From Adineta vaga (lineage: Eukaryota; Rotifera), in assembly GCA_021613535.1 (NCBI GenBank), contig CP075496.1, positions 11,966,001 through 12,030,000 of the forward strand: a DNA stretch of 64,000 bases. Reading direction: 5' to 3'. Each line of letters opens with the position of its first letter. The stretch's first letter is position 1. Below, piece after piece: positions 47,307 to 58,418 of the stretch. A model generated the notes under the pieces. The model was not told the origin of the DNA. It worked only from the letters and a program-made list of their open reading frames with translations, and did not search any database. A program made the position numbers and the translations under genes.

Positions 47307-48414
47307 TCAAAGTTTCTTCGGAATCACTCGAGTTGTCCACATTCGTGGAGAATTGGTAACAGAAGGTCGTTGAATATAATGTGTAAATGTATCAAAATCA
47401 GGTAATACTTTTAAATTGGAAAATATTGTTACATTTCCATAGGAAAGTTTTGCTTTGAATACCTTTCGAACATTTTCTAGAACTGTGAAACCAATACATG
47501 TAAAACCAAGTGAATCAAACATTGATTGAAGATAAACACGTTGTGTATGGATATGAGGACTCTCTCTATATGCCCATTCGACATCCCATTTATCAGCTAT
47601 TGATATTGTATTATCCAAAAGCATTTTTTCAAGAAGTTGAGTTTCAAAACCAGGCATACTAACTTTAATATGTACTTTGGTTTCATTTGATCGAATAAAA
47701 TTCGAAAGCCAAGAAGAAAAATCAATTGCATCTAATTCGACTACATTATATTCATATGTTGCTAAAAGACAAAGAGTTCAATCATTACAATATGCTCTAT
47801 ATAAACTTACGTTCCTTGTTTGATTTCTTTCGATATAATCCACTTTTTTCTCCTCGATCAATTCGATAGGATACTTTTCCATTGTATATCCACGCAACTT
47901 CTGGTATTATAAATATATTATAATCTTTATATTTTGCTCGTGATAATTTCTCTTTACATAAATGATAATTAACCGGATCAGGCTCAAATGTAATGATATC
48001 ATATAAAATACTATTCCGAGTAAAATGAATAAAATGTTCAATTGTTTCTCCATTGAAACAACCAATATCAATATAAACGCTCTGTACCGTATGTTCATAT
48101 ATATTAAGGCTCATACTTTCATTTCTTAATAAATATCTCGCTTGATGTACACTATAGATTTTCAATCCTTCAGGATGATTTGGTATCGTAGAAAAGTTTC
48201 TTGATTTCATAATCAAAAAGATTAGTAGAACAAATATACAAATAAATACGGCATAAATTCGATGAATAATATAACGTTGTTGATATTTCATTTTCTTCTT
48301 TCTAACGAAAGAATTCCGTTTTTTAATTATTTCATCGAACAATTTTGAAATATATGTTCCCAAACGATCGGAATATTGAAGAAGATTATGCGTTCGATCA
48401 GTTGTTGTATGCAT
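47307..48414 (-). CDS. FkbM-family methyltransferase, type II membrane protein
   Basis: Two exons (47811-48414 and 47307-47761) encode 352 residues. FkbM enzymes are SAM-dependent O-methyltransferases, several acting on sugars or glycoconjugates. After a basic N-terminus there is one membrane anchor (IYAVFICIFVLLIFLIM). The Rossmann motif I VYIDIGCFNGETIEHF and the following FEPDPVNYHLCKEKL are clear, and the C-terminal half continues with VVELDAIDFSSWL, which fits FkbM. A luminal orientation suggests a Golgi or surface-glycan substrate. It is transcribed toward MRPL51 (convergent, 104 nt apart) and is the most downstream of three minus-strand genes at 47.3-51.3 kb. Confidence 0.82.
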
Positions 48415-49035
48415 CTATTTCGACATGATGTGTTTATTTTGAAAAAGTTAGTATCTGCTTTCTCTCATTCTTGATACTGATGACACCGACACTTTTCTTT
48501 TTCAGTTACGCATCATTGAAATAGACAATTTTACGAATGTCCTTAAGAAACAAATTGATAGAACAAAAAAGAAAATATGGACACTTTCCAAGTTTTATTT
48601 GGTTATGCTTGATAGAAAGACGTGAACCTTCGATTGCACGTGATATTATAAGAAAAAAGCACCTACTATGATCTTTACACTTATTTCACGACTATCTATA
48701 GAATCGTGATTTTATCATACCGTTCTTCATATCATTGCATACTTATTTACCATTGCTACCGAGTTATGATTGATAATAAAAACATGATATCTGTGAAATA
48801 TGACAAAATACTTTTCTTTTTCTTTGTATTGATACCAGAGAATTGGTAGGTTTTAATATTTTATCAAAATCATGATTAATAAAAGATTCGATGTAGTTCA
48901 TTTCTATTTTTACTCGAGTATAGCAAGATCGAAGACAAGTTTTGCAAAGCCTCTTCTTTTCATTCATTTTCATGTGTTAATTTAAGAGAAAACATTTGAA
49001 TTTATTTCAACAAATTTTTTCTTTGATTTTCATCC
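48415..49035. other. Intergenic region FkbM / GT31
   Basis: This is 621 bp of AT-rich DNA between two same-strand genes. No additional gene or clear signal is seen. Confidence 0.4.
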
Positions 49036-50222
49036 TCATATATTTGATAATGATCGATTATTTCTCGTCAAAATAATATCCCATACATCGTAGAATTGAT
49101 ACGGATCACCTCGTTGTCCAATATGCAATTTTGACATACAGATTAACAAATCAGGATTCGTTTCAAAATATTCATCACACGGAATTTCAGCATAAAATGT
49201 ATAAGCATACTGCAGATCTTGAATATCATAATAAGATATATTTGCTAATTCACGTAATATTCCAGTTATATAAGCATCACCAATACGTATGATTTGATGA
49301 TTAGGATGATTTGCTGCATCAATTAAACGTTGACATGAGACATTCGAAAACAAATAACCTATACCGAATGTATATGGTGGATAGATACTAGATGGATATT
49401 CAAGTTTTGTTACAGCCCATTTATCTGCACGATGTACTGTATTATTAAAACGAAACCAACCATATAAACCATCTTTGGTATGAAAATCAACATCTTCTTC
49501 GATATAATTCGATAATAAAAAGATATCTAATAGAATATCATCATCAGCACGAAAGACAATACGAGCTAATGGACAATAATAACGTGTCCATAACAGCGAT
49601 GCTAATTCTTTATGAGCAACAAATGGATAGTTTTCTGGTATACCTATTAGGAAGAAAGATACATGTATGTAATTTTCCATAATTTTCCAATTGATTTACC
49701 TATTTCAACAACATCATTGAACATAGCTTGTTCATCTCGTATTGCTGTTTGTACATTATCATCAGTTCCAACGAAAAATACTGTTTGAATGTGAATTTTA
49801 CTCGTTTTATATTTTCCATTTCGGCCCCATGTTGCACGAATAACTTGTCGATAATCAAAATTAATTGCACGTGATAAAACAACAATAACCATAAAATGTT
49901 CTGTATCGTTTGGATAATTACAAATTGGCTTCGATGGATTATTGAATGTAAAACGATTCAACATGGAAGAACTCTTTGTATTTGAATGAAGAATTTTATC
50001 ACGAAGAAATTGTTCATCAGTACTGATGGTTGATGTTTTTGTTGTGATATTAAATGATGTAAATTCAATTTGAGATTCATTTTTAGCTGTTAATGATATA
50101 GTTGTAGTTAATTGAATGAAATTTTCATCCGCAGGAATATGTTGAAGATAAGAATAATATGAATATAGAAAGACGAAACATGAAAATATCAGAAAAATAT
50201 GAATAAAGAACGATAAAAACAT
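49036..50222 (-). CDS. GT31 beta-1,3-galactosyl/GlcNAc-transferase
   Basis: Two exons (49700-50222 and 49036-49643) give 376 residues. GT31 enzymes add galactose or GlcNAc in beta-1,3 linkage to glycans in the Golgi. The N-terminus is a membrane anchor (FLSFFIHIFLIFSCFVFLYS), then a serine/threonine-rich stem. The catalytic domain shows the family motifs IRATWG, FFVGTDD, the metal-binding FRADDDILLD, YPPYTFGIGYLFS and IGDAYITGIL (in place of the usual EDVYxG). Donor and acceptor cannot be told from motifs. It lies 621 bp upstream of the FkbM methyltransferase, on the same strand. Confidence 0.88.
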
Positions 50223-50447
50223 TTTTTATGTAAATATTCGTTCGTTCGTTTGACTTTTTTCTTATCATTGCATTTCTTTTTCTTTTCTCTTTCTCTTTTT
50301 TTCCTTCGTGTACATAGACTACACACTCAAGCGTGAACTATATTGATCACGATCAAAGTGCACTACCTCTATGATATATCATCTGTATCGAATTGAAAAC
50401 TCAATCGTGATTACAAAATCTGTTTTATTTATTCAAAGTATTTTTAT
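50223..50447. other. Short intergenic region
   Basis: T/C-rich GT31 upstream sequence (50260-50310) and the 3' flank of the sirtuin gene. A minus-strand AATAAA matches plus TTTATT just below the sirtuin stop. Confidence 0.4.
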
Positions 50448-51308
50448 TTACAATTTCTTTGGAATTCGTAATTTCATTTTTTTGGCTAAAAGTTCCATGG
50501 CTTTATCACATGAAGCAAATATTCTTATTTTAGCTAAATGATCATGTGGTGTTTTTTGTAGATTAATTATGATTAATCCAAGTGTTCCTTCTCTTTCTGC
50601 TACGCGTGTAGCAATCACATCCGCTTCCATTCCACACATTGATGAGCCCATAACTAATACTAGATCCGATCTTTCAGACCATTCTAACATCCATTTATGT
50701 AAATCAGGTCGAAGAGTATCTTCCATTAACACCACAGGATTCTTTTTATCAAACCAGGAACCATGAATTTCATTTAGTTTTTCTTGTGGAAAACCAGCAC
50801 GTTGTGCAAGACCATCATGATTTTGTTGTATCCAATGTTTTAATCGATTTTTCTTTTCCAGCGCTACTAACACATGATGAGTTAGAGTTGGTATGGCTTT
50901 CAAACGATTGACACTTGTTTCACGCATAACAATTGAATTAGATGCTTTTGATGCATAATCACCAATACCAGATGAAGTCGATATACCAGCACCGGTATAA
51001 ACAACAAATTCTTGACTTTTCTCAATCAAAGAAACAACTATATCAAGTTTTGCATCAAGTACATTATCATCATCTATATATTCACTAGCATCAATAGTAC
51101 CTTGAACATCAGGCCGTGCTTTTTTATTACTTGCTGCAATAAGACGTGGTAATTTCCAATTTCTCTCACCAGCTTGACCGTGCATACATTCGAAAGATAC
51201 ATCTGTAGAGGAAGTAGCCATTGAAATAATTTGTTTTTTGTATGAAATGATTATAAATCTTTCGACAGAAGTCAAATATTTATATGATACTAAAGAGGAA
51301 TGAGTCAT
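50448..51308 (-). CDS. Atypical Sir2-family (sirtuin) protein without zinc module
   Basis: Single uninterrupted frame of up to 286 residues. An internal ATG at 51221 (257 residues) is the more likely start because the first 29 residues look unlike a protein N-terminus. Sirtuins are NAD-dependent deacylases or ADP-ribosyltransferases. NAD-binding VVYTGAGISTSSGIGDY, the QNHDGLAQRAG loop and the catalytic-His element LNEIHGSW are present. VLVMGSSMCGMEADV and GLIIINLQ complete the Rossmann fold. The Cys4 zinc ribbon that normally follows HG is absent: the chain runs HGSWFDKKNPVVLMEDTLR straight on. I recall such sirtuins in protists and oomycetes; horizontal acquisition is therefore possible. The substrate is unknown. 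Confidence 0.8.
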   Translation of the reverse strand: MTHSSLVSYKYLTSVERFIIISYKKQIISMATSSTDVSFECMHGQAGERNWKLPRLIAASNKKARPDVQGTIDASEYIDDDNVLDAKLDIVVSLIEKSQEFVVYTGAGISTSSGIGDYASKASNSIVMRETSVNRLKAIPTLTHHVLVALEKKNRLKHWIQQNHDGLAQRAGFPQEKLNEIHGSWFDKKNPVVLMEDTLRPDLHKWMLEWSERSDLVLVMGSSMCGMEADVIATRVAEREGTLGLIIINLQKTPHDHLAKIRIFASCDKAMELLAKKMKLRIPKKL

Positions 51309-51929
51309 CGTTGATATGTTTCTTAGTCATACTTGTTTTAGTAACAACAGAAAGAGAACTTTAAGTTGTACAATATATTGTCATCATTCACTGATTAGAT
51401 TTACGTCAATGTATCCTTTTAAGGATATTTCATCACAACATTGACAAACATATTCAATAAGAAAATCACAAAATGATGCAACAAATGGAATGTCAATGAT
51501 TAGTCATGATCTTTTTTCTTTATCAATGGAAATATTTCTTGTGTATATATTCTTGGATTAGCAATCAATTTCGAACTGATAATTTTATCAAATCTTTTAG
51601 ATAACTAACTAATTTGAACAGTGAGAAAATTGAAGAATTTTTCTTGTCTCCTTTTTTTAATAAACTTGTTTTTCAACATTTTCATCTTATCTTTAGATTC
51701 AAATCGAGGTGGTCTTTTCCTTTCTCTTTTATCAATAAACGCGTGCATGAACAAGATATTCACAAGAAGAAGATGAGCAAACCATTCTATATCTTCTTAT
51801 CTCATCTCTTTCTCTCTCTTTCGCTCTCTTCTCCTCTCAACACCGATGTGGTCCAATGAGAAAGTTAATCCAACTTGAATGTATATAAACAAATGAGATG
51901 ACTCTATTTTTCTCATATTATCCGAAAGA
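51309..51929. other. Divergent intergenic region (sirtuin / TGF-beta ligand)
   Basis: This is 621 bp holding both upstream regions. CT-rich tracts near 51800-51840 precede the ligand gene. No gene is seen. Confidence 0.4.
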
Positions 51930-52848
51930 ATGTTTCGTGTCACATTCATTTTTGGAATGTTTTTCTATATTCATTCTACTTTTGGAAATCAAACTGAAAC
52001 AATTCTTGATCTTTACAATAGAATTACTCAATCGGGATCACTTACCAAAGCTACGTCATTTGATATTAATACACAATTAAAATTGAAAAATATTAATACT
52101 GTTCGAATGCTTTCATATAAAGGTTTGTTTTTTTTTCTTCTTCGTATTGTAATGTCTAATGCAAACATATTCTTTTGTTTACAGTTCCGAATAATCGACT
52201 TGTATTTGGTATTCGAATAAAAAAGAATCTAAATGAACAAATCGCTTTGATTGAATTACGATGTAATATATCAAATGTGTATGTTCGATTAGGAAAATAT
52301 GGTTATCATAAAAAATATCGTTTACTAATGATATCACATCCTCTCAATCTTATGATGTCACTCGATTTTTAAAAAATCATCATCAACGTATCATCTATTT
52401 AATATTTCCACATCGATTAGAAAATCAAAATTTCTCACTTTTTTATTATTCAAAATCTAATAAAAATCTATTTTCATTCTCGTCTACTCAACATGTTAAA
52501 CGACGTTTTCGACGAACAATTCTACCAACAGATTCAAGTGTTACGTGTGCAAAACATGAATATGAAATTGATTTCAATCAATTTTCATTTGGTCAATGGA
52601 TTGTACAACCAAAACGTTTCAATGCGTATACATGTTCTGGTTCATGTCCTAATCCATTATCACCTCAATATTATCCATCTAATCATGCAATTTTACTCAG
52701 TTTAATGCGTTCAAAAAAACAACATGGACAACAACCATCGTGTGTACCTGTTCAATTAAAACCATTGTGTTTACTCTATTATGATCGTGATGAACTTGTT
52801 ATTAAATATCATCGAGATATGATTGTACAAGAATGTGGATGTAGATAA
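51930..52848 (+). CDS. TGF-beta superfamily ligand (with one frame break)
   Basis: Exons 51930-52122 and 52185-52848 encode a secreted growth-factor precursor. It has a signal peptide (MFRVTFIFGMFFYIHSTFG). The prodomain contains an SYDVTRFL element like the conserved FDVT motif, then basic processing sites (KRRFRR). The cystine-knot domain starts with VTCAKHEYEIDF and has WIVQPKRFNAYTCSGSCP, NHAILLSLM and QECGCR at the end. The usual CCVP pair is SCVP, so the cysteine used for interchain disulfide in most members is missing, as in GDF9/BMP15. An extra Cys occurs in KPLCLLYYD. The coding length is one base short of a multiple of three. The frame changes near an A6 run at 52310-52315, between the two prodomain parts. 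Either sequence error or a broken allele would explain it. Confidence 0.8.
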
Positions 52849-53204
52849 GAGTAATATGTTATTTCTTTATTTTAAACAAATATATATATATACATGAAAA
52901 AAATGTTTGATTGTTTTCTACGAAATATGCACAAAAGTCTGTTAGAGACATCGACATTCATAAACAACAGTGAATATACTGTTAGTTAAATGTTGAGTAC
53001 TAGTGCTCCTGTCTTTCAATGTACTCTGTCTAAATCAGATCTTTCTCTCGTTCAAACATTGTGTTTTTGAAAACTTGTAATTAGTTTTGTTGATGTATGA
53101 TCAATACAATAACAGTACCCGGACATATAATAAATAATATTTTTCAATAATTAAAGAGTACATGTTAAAGAACAGAAATGAATAATCAATTTTGTTTTCT
53201 TCAT
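52849..53204. other. Convergent intergenic region
   Basis: 3' flanks of the TGF-beta ligand (plus) and the GPCR (minus). AT-rich with a TA repeat near 52880. Nothing else is seen. Confidence 0.4.
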
Positions 53205-54188
53205 TTAACATCTCCAAAGTTTTTTCACAATATCAAAGAAAGTCCGACGAAATATTTGTCCACCACATAATGTATTGATATAAAAAGATATTCCACTCGA
53301 AAAATAAGTTAGAAGTAATAGTAGATTGAAAACAAGAGTTTCTACAGCATTTTGTAAAGCAGGTTTAACTTGTTCTTCAGTAAAAGTTGAATAGATTTTT
53401 TGTATTGCTTGTGGTAATGTAAAAAAACTATAGAGAACAATTTGTATCAGAAGCATCATCAATAATTGATAATCTGTTCTTTTCCATCGTTGTTGTTGGT
53501 GCGTTGCTGTATTTCTTGTTACATTCGATGCTGTTACCGCTTCAATAAAAACACGACGATAAGAATGTTTCACATTGGAAATAGTTTTAATTCCAAAAAG
53601 AATCATTCCCATTATCGGAATGATTATAGTAATAATTGCATATGATAGATCAGTGGTCATACGACATCCAGTTGTTTTTCCATAACATTTCAATGGTGTA
53701 TTAATTAAATTTGCTTGATAACAATAGAAGATTTGAACATATAAAAGAATTGAAAGTGATACGACAATATACATATTTCGATAAGAATTTTTAAGAGAAC
53801 TTCTTTTTCGATATTCATGATTGATTGAAGATGAAAACCATCGATCGATACTAGCAAATGTTAATAACCACGATGCAATCGTTCTTGAAGCAAAGAGAAC
53901 AAATGCACGAAGTTTACATAACCAATCAATTGTATTTGTTAAATCAACAGCATAACCAGCTAACATACGAGTAGTTAAACCCGATAGAATAGAAATAAGA
54001 CTGAATATCGATGAAATTAAAAATAAAAATGCACAAGAATTTGTTCGAAGTTTTTGTTGAGATAAAACCAAACAATTAAGCATATTTCCCAGAACACCAA
54101 AAATGAAAACAAAGATTGAAAAATACCGATTTAATTGTGTTGAAGCATTTTGTATCGATGCAATGAGAATAGTCACATTGGTCGACAT
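53205..54188 (-). CDS. Rhodopsin-like seven-transmembrane receptor
   Basis: Intronless 327-residue frame with seven hydrophobic segments. An N-glycosylatable N-terminus (MSTNVTILIASIQNAS) precedes TM1 with the GN motif (GVLGNMLNCLVL). TM3 ends ASIDRWFSSS, a DRW variant of the DRY motif. A likely disulfide pairs WLCKLRAF with the GCRMTT loop. TM7 (TYFSSGISFYINTL) has a modified NPxxY and is followed by a short C-tail. This pattern resembles the peptide (FMRFamide-like) receptor branch, but no ligand can be assigned. A GAA repeat (minus strand) sits immediately upstream of the ATG. It converges with the TGF-beta ligand gene. Confidence 0.85.
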   Translation of the reverse strand: MSTNVTILIASIQNASTQLNRYFSIFVFIFGVLGNMLNCLVLSQQKLRTNSCAFLFLISSIFSLISILSGLTTRMLAGYAVDLTNTIDWLCKLRAFVLFASRTIASWLLTFASIDRWFSSSINHEYRKRSSLKNSYRNMYIVVSLSILLYVQIFYCYQANLINTPLKCYGKTTGCRMTTDLSYAIITIIIPIMGMILFGIKTISNVKHSYRRVFIEAVTASNVTRNTATHQQQRWKRTDYQLLMMLLIQIVLYSFFTLPQAIQKIYSTFTEEQVKPALQNAVETLVFNLLLLLTYFSSGISFYINTLCGGQIFRRTFFDIVKKLWRC

Positions 54189-54189
54189 G

Positions 54190-54213
54190 TCTTCTTCTTC
54201 TTCTTCTTCTTCT
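54190..54213. repeat. TCT/GAA microsatellite at GPCR start
   Basis: Uninterrupted TCT units directly abutting the GPCR start codon, so the repeat lies in its 5' leader. Confidence 0.8.
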
Positions 54214-57200
54214 GATGGTTTTGAAAAGGATTACACAATATTTATAATTTAATTTTTTGACATTTCTTTTAATAAAATCAATGAGTATGGCACCGACAAC
54301 AAAATAGTTTCATCAGAATTTCTAAAGATAGACTAATTCTATGAAAAGTTTGTGTTCATAATTAAAAGTGAAATAAACATACAATAGTAAAATTAGTTTC
54401 TATTCGCTTTTCATACATGACTTAATCAGCGTCGAAGTGTCCCATAATTATAAATAGTCTACTTCATCACTCTCTCCAGGTGTCTACACATAAAAATGCG
54501 AAACTTTCACAAATTCAAAGGATAATTTAAGCAATGCTTGTTGTTCAATGATCATGAAATATGTGAAATAATACAAATATAACAAGCTACACTTACTAAT
54601 TTGTAGAGCATAGTATAAGAACATTTTAATGTTTCGTTGCTGCCCTCATTTTTTGAATCTGCACTATTCAGAAATGTTGGTTAATTATTTTAGAATAGGG
54701 CGAATTCTTCTGTTTCTAATTTTGGTTTAACATAGATCTACTAAAAGTAGTAAGTCAATAGATAACTTATAACTCCGACAAAAGAAAAATTAGGATAAGT
54801 CAGCTTGGATGCTAGAACGTGAATGGAGAGTTCAAAAAAAAAGCAAAAGAAAACCGTTTGTTACTTACATTAGAACAAGAGCTTAGTATTAAGTGCTGAA
54901 AGACATCTCACGTTAGATATAAAATATGTCACAATACTTTCAGAATAATTAGTTCGAAAAGATTAATGCAGATGTTATATGACACAGAAGAAAAAACATG
55001 ACTATTTCAAATGTTGATGCGATCTTGAATAAGCGGTAAATTGAGGAAATTGTTCAGGGATTATTATCCTCGAGATATTAGAAGGAAAAATAATAAGTGT
55101 TCAAATGGGTGTACTGGTAGTTAAGTCAATAACGCGAATACTAATTTGAATACATGCAGTGTTCACAATTATAGTCTATAGATAAAATATTCCACTACTT
55201 ATTTGCAACCTACCATGATATTTTTGTAGAATAAAACGCTCTAATTTTTTGAATAGGCAAAAGAATCATTTACAAAAAACTTCTTTCAAAATCTCCACTA
55301 AAATGGAATACCATATGAAACGTTTTAATGAATCCAATTCAGAAAATCACTAATCTGTTGAAAAGTGCGTATTCATTATTTACATAATTATTATAATATG
55401 TACTTTTATTATTCGTAAAGTAAATCCTCATTTGAAATGACGTCAGCAATGAAGAATTTGCATCATTCTAATCCACTGAAATTAATACGCTTTTTTTTCA
55501 ATAGTATATCAAAAGCTAAATCAAAACAACAAGGATAATTAATTACCAGATCTTTATACTTCACAATGTTATTTTCTCTTTTAATAACAGTACGAAATAC
55601 TATTAATTATATATTTTTATTTTTGTATTTTGAATATCAGCACAAATATAAGAAAAATAGAAAGACAACATATTGCAACTCATAACAATTTCTAATATTC
55701 GTTAATTCAATTGTTCAGATAATTTTAACTGACATTAATATGTCCATTAGTATTTCCAATAGCATTCTCTATAAAAATTGATTCTTATTTATTCTGACTA
55801 AGATCAAACAAATGTCAAATTTTATTAATAAGATATAATAACATTCTGTTGAATAGATATATACTTATATTTTATCTTCGAATGCGAAGTTTTAAAAACT
55901 CATTTTAAATGTTTAGAAAATCAAATGCAATTTTTTGCCTGAAAATTTGTTCGAAAGAAAAAGTCATCGATTGAATATTTTCAAGTAATCGAAAAGAAAC
56001 CACACAAGATTTGTTCGATGCACTATGTAATAGAAAAAAAAACGAAAATTCTCAATAAAATCTCCGTTTTTTTTCCATTCTTTTTTTTATTCGGATTAAA
56101 AAATTGTCGTCTTTCACTTCACTTTTGCATTAATCGTAAGTATAAAAAGAAATCATGTACACATTTCAATATGAATATCTTTAAGAGAAAAAAAATATTC
56201 TTTTTAGTAATCATCTAAGCAATTCAAAGTCAATATCTTATGATTGACATTGATTTGTTTTGATATTCAGTTGTATAAAGTTAATGTTACACTTTCTTTC
56301 TATTTTTCGAAAGATTAAAGATATCTTTATGACATTCGTTAAAATCAATAAGTTTTTCGTTAATAGTCAGTCGTCTATTGATTTTGTCTATTCACATATA
56401 CACACACACACACACATTCTTATTGAATAATTATCGTTCATAGAACAAGAGAGAAAAAACTCGAAAGAGTGATTATGTTATGCATACAGTAGTTGATACG
56501 AATGAGAGAGAGAGAGATTACTCCTTGAATACTAGTGGGTAAAGTGTGTTCTGTACAATGTTACACATAAGCTTGTTCGTTCGATCATGTTCGAATTATT
56601 TGTTTGTTCATCTCACTACGTCATTTTATTCTCTCTCTCTCTCCCTCTGTTTTTTTTCTCCCTCGTTTTCAAAGAATAGATGAGAGTAGAAGAAAAGAAA
56701 TGAACAAGCTATTATGTAGTGAATTCAACAAGAGTTTAGGCGTATTCACTTATGTTTTACAAACATACATCAAAGATATTATGCGACAGGTAAGAATCAA
56801 TTAGATCGATATTAATAGAAGTTGAAATGATTTCATATCTTTATAAGAAAATCTTTTTCTCCTAGTTAGAACAATATATATGTATATATATATTCAATGT
56901 TTGTCTTTTTCGTTTCGTTTTGTTAAGAATAAAGAATAATATAAACAGAAGAGGAATAGAAATGGTAAAAGAAATTATTATCTTTTAAGTTTTAAAACAA
57001 GAGCCAAATAAACAAATGTTACTACTTTGCCATAGCAAATTATTTTCAATACATTTATGTGTATTTTAAATTTTACTTCGCTAAGCAATATGCATAATAA
57101 TACGTTTCTGAATGGTAGTTTTCTTTTTATGTTTATTTGATATGCGCACATCTTTTAAATGAGTAAGAAGAAAAATACACGAGTGCACAAGTGAATAGGT

Positions 57201-58418
57201 AACACATGTATCTTTGTAAATGACAAAGAAAATCTTCCTATCAGACTTACTAGTCATTTGGAATTATTTTCAATAATTCTCAATAATTTTCTCTTATAAT
57301 TTAATTCGATTACATCGACACATCATTCTATGTATGTCTCTCTTCTGTCGCACTTCGTTCTTTTGTTCTCTATTGAATATTAAGACTAAGAGTGTTCAAA
57401 TAGATGCTTGATTTCTTTCTTTCTTTTTTTTTCTTTCTTTCGTCATCTGTCGTACAAATCATTTCTATGTATATTCTCTTACGATAAAGACTCCATCATT
57501 GATCGTAAGAGAAAAAAAGTAGCAAGAAGCTCAACATTGAGCTACGTAAGAACGAGTGATCGATTGCAAAGAAATGAGTGAAAATCAGTGCGACACAGCA
57601 GTATGTCTATTCTCACATCTCCTCTTGCGTCTTCGTCGTCCTTTTCTACTATTACCATTATGATTACATGTCGGCGATGAATTCCAGCATGTGAGAAGTC
57701 ATCCAACCTCACTGGTTGTCGTTGTTGTGTGTTTTTCTCACTCCCTTCTCTCTCTCTCTCTTTTCTGCGATTTGAAACATTTATACACACATATAAATAA
57801 ATTTAACGCAGACACGCAAAAGTCTTCCGCTAATAATAATAGTAATAATCAAAATAATAACACATAACACGATTTTCCGGTCTTTTTATTATATATCGTC
57901 AGTATCTCAACTATTGCTGTTTGTTCTCAAAAATATTCTAAAGTAGTTTTCTAACGGATTGAATACGAGAACAAGTGATGTATAATTAATCATTCTTGTT
58001 CGAGAAAATCATTCATATTTTATCTTTTTTTCTATACAAATGTATAAATAAAAGAGTTGTTTATTAGTCTCCATACACATTTTGATGACAAATGTTCTGC
58101 TCGTTATTGATTGTCTGAGAAAAGTTCGTTGACAATGCGTGTGTATGTGTATTCAAATATGATAATTATGAGAACCTTGCAAATAGAAACGACGAAGGTT
58201 GACATTTTCAGGAAACACTTATTTTCACTTCTATGCATTTATTTCCTTATCTATTCGCACATATTTTGTTCGACATCATTTTCTGTCGCGCACCATTATA
58301 TAAGATAACAAACTAAATATTAGGTTCAATTTCATAAATTATCCTTGATTTTTTCAGGCTTTATCAACAACATTGATCATTTCTTTCAAGCATTTATGTT
58401 CTTATTAATCGTATAAAT
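54214..58418. other. Gene-free region upstream of HUNK-type kinase
   Basis: This is 4.2 kb with no convincing protein gene. It holds very AT-rich DNA (54.2-56.3 kb), a CA microsatellite (56400-56416), GA/CT-rich tracts near 56503-56520 and 56628-56660, and a plausible leader exon ending at a donor near 56790 (GACAG/GTAAGA). A strong acceptor (TTTTTTCAG, 58356-58357) lies 61 nt before the kinase ATG. A 5'-UTR intron of about 1.6 kb or a trans-splice site would both fit. Confidence 0.45.
56400..56416. repeat. CA dinucleotide microsatellite
   Basis: Short CA tract in non-coding DNA upstream of the kinase gene. Confidence 0.75.

Noticed and set aside
56604-56804. 66-codon frame in front of the HUNK-type gene
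   Set aside because: No conserved features, and a donor lies inside it at about 56790. Better read as a possible untranslated leader exon than a gene.
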